From NCBI GenBank assembly GCA_027073945.1, contig JALTEL010000099.1:1-11191 (forward strand): 11,191 nucleotides of DNA, read 5' to 3'. Below the pieces are notes generated by a model that was given only the letters and a program-made list of their open reading frames with translations, was not told where the DNA came from and ran no database searches. Shown here in pieces: positions 1 to 5,191 of this stretch. This stretch comes from Caldifarciminota bacterium (GTDB lineage: Bacteria > WOR-3 > Hydrothermia > UBA1063 > CAJXJZ01). A program made the translations under genes and the position numbers. The stretch's first letter is position 1. Each line of letters starts with the position of its first letter.

Positions 1-1077
1 AATACATCGGACAGCTCGGATAAAGTTACATTTTCCCTGTCCTATGAAAGCGGTGATACAATGACAGGCACGTACAGCTTTAGTTCGGTAAATCACGGTA
101 CATACTGGGCTATAAAAGGCACACATCTTACAGAACCCGGTTGGAATATACTTACCTCTCTGAATGAAAATTACAATGATGCGGATTTCTCAGCCGACGG
201 ATATCTATTTATAGGTACCAACACAGGGCTGTTTGTATCGAAAGACCAGGGATACACAATTTCTCCCGTGTATAGTACTTCAATTTATGCGGTATCTGCT
301 GTTGATTCATTGGATATATTTGCAGTAAGCAGCAACAAAGTGCTGAAATCCACTGATGGAGGGCAGCATTTCACCGATATCACACCCGATAGCAATTTTG
401 TTGGCGGCTCCGGAAGAAAAATCAGGTTTACAGATACAAATAGCGGTGTGGTATTTGACGGAACTTCTTCATATACCACCAATGATGGCGGCAACACATG
501 GAGTTATCACAATAACGTTCTGCCTGGTTTTCCCGATGCAGTGCGTTTTGGAAGCGTTACCACTGGCTATGTTACAGGATACATACCTGGTCAGAATATA
601 GGGGGATTTGTTGCAAAAACCACGGATGGAGGAAACAGCTTCTCAAATCTATCCCTGCCTCAGGATGATTCACTGGCAGAAGTTTATGATATATTCGTAC
701 AGGGACAAAATCTCTGGATAGTTGGTAAAAAATACAAACAACTTGGAGATACCACGCACAACTTAAAAATCCTTTTGAAAAGCACTGACGGAGGTAATAC
801 ATGGACAAAGATGCAGGTACCCTCCAATAATCCCACTTCGGATGAATGGCTTGTTTCTGTTGCCGTATCTCCTGATGGGAGTACAATCCTTGCCGGCAAT
901 GGTTCTTCGCTCATTCCCGCTATATATTACAAAATTTCCGGAAGTTCGGCCTCTGCAGACACATTGCTTTCTGCATCAAGTAGCATAGGCCTCACAAGAT
1001 TTTTGGATAATACCGATGCCTTATCAATTATAAGCACAGGAGCCGTAATTTACACATTCTTTTACAGGGGGCAATAG
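1..1077 (+). CDS. Asp-box/BNR beta-propeller protein, 5' truncated
   Basis: This is the 3' part of a gene that enters from the left edge. The frame is open from base 1, and the 20 codons before the first ATG (61) look like a normal beta-sandwich or linker sequence, so that ATG is probably internal. Five Asp-box-like repeats are visible near 235, 346, 472, 616 and 778 (for example KSTDGGQHFT, TTNDGGNTW and KSTDGGNTWT). Spacing of roughly 35-55 residues is typical of BNR/sialidase-like and YCF48-like propellers. Such proteins are usually exported and act as binding or scaffold modules; the repeats alone do not show enzymatic activity. The C-terminus ends soon after the propeller without a recognisable membrane anchor or sorting tail. 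The signal peptide, if there is one, lies outside the window. The fold is clear; the function is unknown. Confidence 0.8.
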   Translation, partial: NTSDSSDKVTFSLSYESGDTMTGTYSFSSVNHGTYWAIKGTHLTEPGWNILTSLNENYNDADFSADGYLFIGTNTGLFVSKDQGYTISPVYSTSIYAVSAVDSLDIFAVSSNKVLKSTDGGQHFTDITPDSNFVGGSGRKIRFTDTNSGVVFDGTSSYTTNDGGNTWSYHNNVLPGFPDAVRFGSVTTGYVTGYIPGQNIGGFVAKTTDGGNSFSNLSLPQDDSLAEVYDIFVQGQNLWIVGKKYKQLGDTTHNLKILLKSTDGGNTWTKMQVPSNNPTSDEWLVSVAVSPDGSTILAGNGSSLIPAIYYKISGSSASADTLLSASSSIGLTRFLDNTDALSIISTGAVIYTFFYRGQ

Positions 1078-1121
1078 TCCTTTAAACCGACGCAGATTAG
1101 TATAAACGAATTTCTGTGTAA

Positions 1122-1137
1122 AGTAAGGAATCTTACT
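1122..1137. terminator. Small hairpin between convergent genes (weak)
   Basis: AGTAAG-GAAT-CTTACT forms a 6-bp stem with a 4-nt loop between the convergent propeller and OsmC genes. It overlaps the OsmC stop codon. It is AT-rich and has no clean T-tract on either strand, so a terminator role is only a guess. The rest of the 55-bp gap (1078-1132) shows nothing recognisable. Confidence 0.2.
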
Positions 1138-1549
1138 GTATTATTTCAAAGCTGTATGTAACTTCACCTACAGCTCTCATAGTAGCAGACACGGCACAGT
1201 ACTTGTGCTGTGAAAGCTCTATAGCCTCCTTAACTTTTTCAGCTGGTATATTTTCCCCGTGAAAAATATACTTGACATGAACTTTTTTATATACTTTCGG
1301 GTGGGTATTCCCTCTTTCTGCATCCACTTCAAGTTCATATCCCTCAATTTTAATACGCATTTTATGCAGTATATAAATAACATCCATCGCAGTGCAGCCT
1401 GCAAGCGAAACAAGCAGCAATTCCATCGGTTTTGCTGCCGAATCAGTACCACCGACTTTTGGGTCAGAATCCATAATAACAGCATGTCCTGAATCCGGAA
1501 TTGCCCAGAATCTCATTCCATCAAGCCATTTTACTTTTATGTGAGCCAC
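1133..1549 (-). CDS. OsmC/Ohr-family peroxiredoxin-like protein
   Basis: A 138-residue protein of the OsmC/Ohr superfamily. These small cytoplasmic dimers reduce organic hydroperoxides through two cysteines. Both are present: C52 in the LAGCTAMDV helix start and C118 in the HKYCAVSAT segment. Glu43 in PMELLL sits where the family's active-site Glu is expected. Length is normal. The sequence looks closer to the general OsmC-like (YhfA-type) branch than to classic Ohr, so the substrate is uncertain. The start is GTG at 1547-1549, chosen because a perfect AGGAGG (1555-1560) lies 5 nt upstream and the protein begins at the usual family position. It has its own promoter (see 1579-1607) with a palindrome in it, so induction by a stress regulator is plausible. 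It is divergent from the archease operon. Confidence 0.9.
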   Translation of the reverse strand: MAHIKVKWLDGMRFWAIPDSGHAVIMDSDPKVGGTDSAAKPMELLLVSLAGCTAMDVIYILHKMRIKIEGYELEVDAERGNTHPKVYKKVHVKYIFHGENIPAEKVKEAIELSQHKYCAVSATMRAVGEVTYSFEIIQ

Positions 1550-1578
1550 TTTAACCTCCTGTTCTTAGTATTATTATA

Positions 1579-1607
1579 ATTATAAAACATACTTATAGTA
1601 TGTTCAA
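1579..1607 (-). promoter_or_regulatory. Sigma-70 promoter of the OsmC-like gene
   Basis: Read on the minus strand, TTGAAC (1602-1607) and a perfect TATAAT (1579-1584) are separated by exactly 17 bp. This is a near-consensus housekeeping promoter. Transcription would begin near 1572, giving a leader of about 22 nt that contains the AGGAGG ribosome site. Prediction from sequence only. Confidence 0.75.
1586..1604. promoter_or_regulatory. 19-bp perfect palindrome, probable operator
   Basis: AACATACTTATAGTATGTT is a perfect inverted repeat of 8-bp arms around a 3-bp centre. It covers half of the -35 element and nearly all of the 17-bp spacer of the OsmC-like gene's promoter. A bound protein there would block RNA polymerase, so a dimeric repressor (TetR-, MarR- or GntR-like in scale) is the simplest reading. 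It also lies 27 bp before the archease start codon, so it could affect both divergent units. The cognate regulator is not in the window. Confidence 0.6.
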
Positions 1608-1611
1608 TGTG

Positions 1612-1617
1612 TATACT
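1612..1617 (+). promoter_or_regulatory. Possible -10 element of archease operon
   Basis: TATACT matches the -10 consensus at five of six positions. It would start transcription around 1624, only about 6 nt before the archease ATG. No good -35 is seen 16-18 bp upstream; that stretch is occupied by the 19-bp palindrome. The call is weak. Confidence 0.3.
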
Positions 1618-1630
1618 TTAAAATTTTATC

Positions 1631-2035
1631 ATGCCATACAGGGAGCTTGAACACAGTGCTGACCTCATGCTTGAGGTTACAGGTATGGATTTTAAGGATT
1701 TGCTTTACCAGGCATTTTTAGCTTTGAACGATAAGTTATTCGGAGACCTGAGCAACATACAACCGAACAGCAGCGTGAAATTCGAAATCACAGGCCAGAA
1801 CAAAGAGGAACTATTACATGATATGTTAGACGAAATTTTGTACAGAGAAACCGTATTACATCAAATATTTACTCGCATAAAAATAGAAATCCAGAAGACA
1901 AAACTCATTATTGAGGCAAATTACAGGATATCGAATCTACAACCTTTAATTGAGATAAAAGGCGTAACCTATCATGATTTAAACATAGAAAAAACGGCAA
2001 AACAAATGAAAACAAGGATCTTATTTGATGTTTGA
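1631..2035 (+). CDS. Archease family protein
   Basis: A 134-residue archease. The family hallmarks are an N-terminal EHSADL motif (residues 7-12), a central ELLHDMLDEILY helix (60-71), the GVTYHDL motif (111-117) and a C-terminal RILFDV end. Length is normal for the family. Archease is known as an activator of the tRNA ligase RtcB: it speeds GMP transfer to the ligase in RNA repair and, in archaea and animals, tRNA splicing. No rtcB is in the window. The gene opens a three-gene operon and overlaps the PTPS-like gene by 8 bp, so here it is tied to pterin biosynthesis genes. No Shine-Dalgarno sequence is visible before the ATG, and the possible -10 element is very close, so the message may be nearly leaderless. 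Family assignment is confident; its role in this setting is open. Confidence 0.92.
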   Translation: MPYRELEHSADLMLEVTGMDFKDLLYQAFLALNDKLFGDLSNIQPNSSVKFEITGQNKEELLHDMLDEILYRETVLHQIFTRIKIEIQKTKLIIEANYRISNLQPLIEIKGVTYHDLNIEKTAKQMKTRILFDV

Positions 2036-2384
2036 CTTTTATATAAAAAAAAGATACACTTTCAATGCAAAGCACAGCGTAAAACTTCGCGGTGAACAGG
2101 AGCAAGCGCATGAGCATCATTTTATGGTAAATATTACCTTCAAAGGTAATAAAACAGGTGATGTCATCGAAGATTTCGGTCAGATAGATAAATTAATGCA
2201 AACACATATCCTTAACAGGCTTGAAAATATAAATCTAAATACGATTTTAAAAAATCCTACTGTTGAAAACCTGGCACAATTCATCTGGAACAGTGCGACC
2301 AACCTGCATGACAACCTCGCTTTATATGAGATTGAAGTGTGTGAAGATAAGAACAACTGCGTTTTTGTGAGGTACAGAACTTGA
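2028..2384 (+). CDS. PTPS/QueD-family protein with altered active site
   Basis: A 118-residue member of the 6-pyruvoyl-tetrahydropterin synthase/QueD family (COG0720), whose enzymes rework dihydroneopterin triphosphate for queuosine, biopterin or folate. The three zinc histidines are present: H16 (NAKHS), H28 and H30 (AHEHHF). IEDFG (47-51), NPTVEN (76-81) and Glu106 also match the family. The catalytic residues do not: the Cys four residues before the first HxH histidine is Gln24, and the Asp-His of the usual LDHxxLN motif is Glu66-Asn67. Glu25, three residues before H28, resembles the Glu found in place of Cys in PTPS-III, the type that substitutes for FolB in folate synthesis. So a folate role, another reaction or a non-catalytic role are all possible. 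ATG 2028 was chosen; TTG 2025 directly before it is an alternative. AAGGA (2014-2018) is the ribosome site. FolE2 follows with a 4-bp overlap. Confidence 0.85.
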   Translation: MFDFYIKKRYTFNAKHSVKLRGEQEQAHEHHFMVNITFKGNKTGDVIEDFGQIDKLMQTHILNRLENINLNTILKNPTVENLAQFIWNSATNLHDNLALYEIEVCEDKNNCVFVRYRT

Positions 2385-3172
2385 GAGACATTCAAAATGA
2401 GCCCGCACACATAAAATTGCACCTTGACAGAGTGGGGGTATCCGATGTGGTGTACCCAATCAAGGTTATGGATAGAAAAAACGGGAAGCAGAGTACGATC
2501 GGGAAAATAAATTTATACTGTAATCTGCCACATAATTTTAGAGGGACACACATGTCCAGATTTATAGAAATAATAAACAGGCATCTTGATAATATTACTC
2601 AGGATAATCTAAAACATATTCTCACAGAGACAAAACAGAAACTCCATGCCAAAAAGGCTCATCTGGATATAAGCTTTCCGTACTTCCTGAAAAAATCTGC
2701 TCCGGTTTCACATGATAAAAGCTATCTCAATTATTCAGCCAGGTTTGTCGCGGAAATAAATGAAGATTTTGATATGATAACAGAGGTAAGAATACCTGTG
2801 CAAACTCTCTGTCCTTGCAGCAAGGAGATAAGTGACAGAGGCGCACATAATCAACGCGCTGAAATACTGATAAGCGTGAGAATGTCAAAACTTGTCTGGA
2901 TAGAAGACCTGATAGAAATAGGCGAAAACAGTGCATCCTCCCCGCTCTATACACTTTTAAAGAGAAAAGATGAAAAGTATGTTACCGAACATGCCTACGA
3001 TAAACCGAGGTTCGTGGAAGACGTGGCAAGGGAAGTAGCATTTGCTCTGGAACATAATGATAGAATAGAGTGGTATTTCGTTCAGGTTACAAGTTTTGAA
3101 AGCATACACAACCACAATGCCTTTGCATGCATCAGGAGAGATAAAAGAGGTCTTGACAGGCCAAGGCTCTAA
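2381..3172 (+). CDS. folE2: GTP cyclohydrolase IB (FolE2)
   Basis: A 263-residue FolE2, which converts GTP to 7,8-dihydroneopterin triphosphate and formate in the cytoplasm. This is the first step of folate and of queuosine/preQ0 synthesis. Recognisable segments are MRDIQNE at the start, THMSRF (56-61), LCPCSKEIS (143-151), GAHNQR (154-159), KRKDEKYVTEHAYD (194-207) and ESIHNHNA (240-247). C144, H156, E198 and H243 have exactly the spacing of the four metal ligands reported for the Neisseria enzyme. Length is typical and nothing is missing. The start is TTG at 2381, within a TTGA overlap with the stop of the PTPS-like gene; GAGGT (2369-2373) lies 7 nt before it and the protein begins at the family's usual residue. 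FolE2 can work with metals other than zinc and is often found in bacteria coping with zinc shortage; no Zur-like site was identified here. Confidence 0.96.
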   Translation: MRDIQNEPAHIKLHLDRVGVSDVVYPIKVMDRKNGKQSTIGKINLYCNLPHNFRGTHMSRFIEIINRHLDNITQDNLKHILTETKQKLHAKKAHLDISFPYFLKKSAPVSHDKSYLNYSARFVAEINEDFDMITEVRIPVQTLCPCSKEISDRGAHNQRAEILISVRMSKLVWIEDLIEIGENSASSPLYTLLKRKDEKYVTEHAYDKPRFVEDVAREVAFALEHNDRIEWYFVQVTSFESIHNHNAFACIRRDKRGLDRPRL

Positions 3173-3190
3173 AGCCAACTCCCGGCTTTA
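3170..3190. terminator. Hairpin at the folE2 stop codon (weak)
   Basis: TAAAGCC and GGCTTTA form a 7-bp stem around a 7-nt loop and begin at the folE2 stop codon. No T-run follows on the plus strand, so it is not a standard intrinsic terminator. The rest of this 86-bp convergent gap (3173-3258) has a GC-richer patch near 3191-3212 and a 6-bp inverted repeat, GCACAT (3220-3225) with ATGTGC (3241-3246). No gene is seen there. Confidence 0.3.
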
Positions 3191-3258
3191 CCGAGAGGGA
3201 CGGCCGCTTCCACTCTTTAGCACATACTGTAATACAATACATGTGCCGTATTAATTTG

Positions 3259-4644
3259 CTATGCCTCAGCACTATGTTTCTTTTTTACCATTGCATTAAC
3301 AGGAGCCTTCAGAACAAGAGGTAAAATTAAAAGCAAGAAAAGATATAGAACTATTGCTTCATTGCTAATGGACCTTACTCTAATCACAGGTATAAGGCCT
3401 GCAAACAAAGACACAATTTTGAGAAAAATCCCGGAAAACACACTTACAACAAACGCGAACAGCGGGGTTAGAAAAGGCAAAATTACGCTGAAAATCAAAA
3501 CGATTAACACAAGCCACATAAAAACCGTAAGATACGGTATTATAAAAAGATTAACAAGCGGACCTTCAATTGAAAAATACTTGAAATAACGCACGAGAAT
3601 TGGGAATGTAAACAACGTGGCGTAGATGGAAACGAGGAATAAACTTATAAGATAGTATGCAATTTTATTCTTTATATCAAGATGGAATTGCTTTGAGTAG
3701 TATATAATACCGAATATCGACAGATAAGAAAGTTGAAAACTAACACTATTTACCCATGAAGGAAATATAACAAGAGATAGAAAACCTGCGGTACCCAGAG
3801 CATTTAAAGAATTAGGCTTTCGTTTTATTACAAAAGAAAGGGCAATCATGGCAAATAGTATGTATGCCCTCAATATAGGAGGCCTGACACCCACAATAAA
3901 TATATACAATGGAAGAAGTACAATGGAAAAAATCAGTGTAACCCTTCTGTTAAATCCGAAAAGGGAGAATAGAAATACAAAAAACAGCATTATAATACCG
4001 ACATGCAAACCGGATAGGGCAAGTATATGCATCGTACCGGTTGACTTAAAATCATTGATTGTATTTTTACCCAGAAAGCTTCTATCTCCGACAAACAGAG
4101 CCATAAGAAGTCCGCGAGATTCTTTATTAAAGGAAAGCCCTTCTATTCTGGAAACAAGGTATTCTCTCATTCTGTCTATTAAATTCACTTTCTCCGAGAT
4201 GACTTTTACCTTGGAAGCAGATAATATCCATCTGTCGTTGGTGATCGTATCCCTTTTAATCCTTCCTGTAATACCGAGGATCTCTCCACGAGTGAGGCCC
4301 TGAGCGCTCGGCATAAATACACTGCGCAACTTAAAGGGCACACCTGAGTAAAGCTCAACAGGCTTTAAAACTTTCGTGCCTGCCACTCTGAATTTTCCCG
4401 AAATAGCATAAGATGTCCTCTCAGCAGGTATGCCTTTCACAAATGTCTTATAATGAATCCATCCTGCAAGTCCGAACAATGAGATAAGTGCCATATCTGG
4501 CAACTTTAAGGTTCTTAATACCAGAAATACAAAAAACAATGAAACAAGTGCATAATACCCTGATTTCGCACCTATCATGCCAGCAAATAAGAATATAAAG
4601 GCAAATAGCATCGGATATTTATATGTTTTACAGTTTAATTTCAT
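3259..4644 (-). CDS. comEC: ComEC/Rec2-family channel without the MBL domain
   Basis: A 461-residue polytopic inner-membrane protein of the ComEC/Rec2 family, which forms the channel that carries single-stranded DNA into the cytoplasm during natural transformation. Hydrophobic helices lie at about 11-26, 30-44 and 51-62, followed by a soluble OB-like segment (about 75-150). The competence domain (about 175-445) carries the signatures GLLMALFVGDRS (178-189), HILALSGLHVG (206-216), VGVRPPILRA (251-260) and FQLSYLSIFGI (303-313). Full-length ComEC is usually about 700-800 residues and ends in a metallo-beta-lactamase-like domain thought to degrade one strand. That domain is absent: the protein stops with a charged tail after the last helices, and no open frame for it follows. 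The start overlaps the flavin reductase gene by 17 bp with only a weak ribosome site, suggesting translational coupling. Whether the organism is transformable cannot be told. Confidence 0.88.
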   Translation of the reverse strand: MKLNCKTYKYPMLFAFIFLFAGMIGAKSGYYALVSLFFVFLVLRTLKLPDMALISLFGLAGWIHYKTFVKGIPAERTSYAISGKFRVAGTKVLKPVELYSGVPFKLRSVFMPSAQGLTRGEILGITGRIKRDTITNDRWILSASKVKVISEKVNLIDRMREYLVSRIEGLSFNKESRGLLMALFVGDRSFLGKNTINDFKSTGTMHILALSGLHVGIIMLFFVFLFSLFGFNRRVTLIFSIVLLPLYIFIVGVRPPILRAYILFAMIALSFVIKRKPNSLNALGTAGFLSLVIFPSWVNSVSFQLSYLSIFGIIYYSKQFHLDIKNKIAYYLISLFLVSIYATLFTFPILVRYFKYFSIEGPLVNLFIIPYLTVFMWLVLIVLIFSVILPFLTPLFAFVVSVFSGIFLKIVSLFAGLIPVIRVRSISNEAIVLYLFLLLILPLVLKAPVNAMVKKKHSAEA

Positions 4645-5191
4645 CTTTTGAATTCGGATTGACTGTTATGTAAAAATGCTTTCCTATGTATAAAAGCGGT
4701 AATTTTTCTTTTGTTTTTAGCATACCTGCATTGTCAAAATACTCTTTTTTGTATTGCGTTAAAAGTACTTTCCCTATAAAAAGGGTGTGGTCACCTGTAC
4801 CCAAGCTGTCAACGAGCTCACACTCATGGCTGAGATAGGCCATATCGGGAATCGGTGCATCTATGATACTTGCCCTTCTGTTATTAACCCCGGCATGCTT
4901 TGCTTTGTCCACTTCTCTGCCTGAAACAGAGCCGAAATATTCAATTGTCTTTCTGTATTTAAACTCAACAAAATTAACCGTGAATTCCCCAGATGTATAG
5001 AGCATCTCATAAGAATGCCTTTTAGGAGATATGGAAACGCCATACAGTGGAGGCGAAAAAGAGAGCCCAGTGTGCCACACTACGGGAATAAAATTATCAA
5101 ATTTCCCCGCAGTAATACCGACAATCGCCACAATTCTCGGATAATGATAATAGGTTTTAGGCATTCCGGATACTTTTTCAATCACGCCCAT
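4628..5191 (-). CDS. Flavin reductase-like FMN-binding split-barrel protein
   Basis: A 187-residue protein of the flavin reductase-like domain family, which binds FMN in a split beta-barrel. Visible family segments are PVVWHTGLSFSPPLYGVSI (36-54), SPKRHSYEML (55-64), GEFTVNF (68-74), GSVSGREVDK (87-96), ECELVD (123-128), GDHTLFIGKV (133-142) and LPLLYIGKHFY (164-174). Members serve as NAD(P)H:flavin oxidoreductases, as components of two-part monooxygenases, or as partners of other redox proteins. No monooxygenase partner is next to it, so the substrate is unknown. Its start lies inside the last codons of the GGDEF gene (14-bp overlap), with a moderate ribosome site (AAAGGA about 9 nt upstream). 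It overlaps comEC at its own end. Nothing links it directly to DNA uptake beyond operon position. Confidence 0.88.
   Translation of the reverse strand: MGVIEKVSGMPKTYYHYPRIVAIVGITAGKFDNFIPVVWHTGLSFSPPLYGVSISPKRHSYEMLYTSGEFTVNFVEFKYRKTIEYFGSVSGREVDKAKHAGVNNRRASIIDAPIPDMAYLSHECELVDSLGTGDHTLFIGKVLLTQYKKEYFDNAGMLKTKEKLPLLYIGKHFYITVNPNSKDEIKL

Noticed and set aside
61..63. ATG at 61 as the true start of the left-edge propeller gene.
   Set aside because: The frame is open from base 1 with plausible coding sequence, no ribosome site precedes the ATG and no signal peptide follows it.
2025..2027. TTG as the start of the PTPS-like gene.
   Set aside because: The adjacent ATG at 2028 is stronger and gives a family-typical N-terminus; the AAGGA spacing (6 nt to TTG, 9 nt to ATG) does not decide between them.
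3220..3246. The inverted repeat GCACAT/ATGTGC, considered as a comEC terminator or a small RNA.
   Set aside because: The stem is only 6 bp with a 15-nt loop and no T-run on the minus strand; it is noted within the hairpin entry rather than called.
3848..4303. A 151-codon open frame on the plus strand inside the ComEC-type gene.
   Set aside because: It is antisense to strongly conserved ComEC motifs and has no recognisable features of its own.
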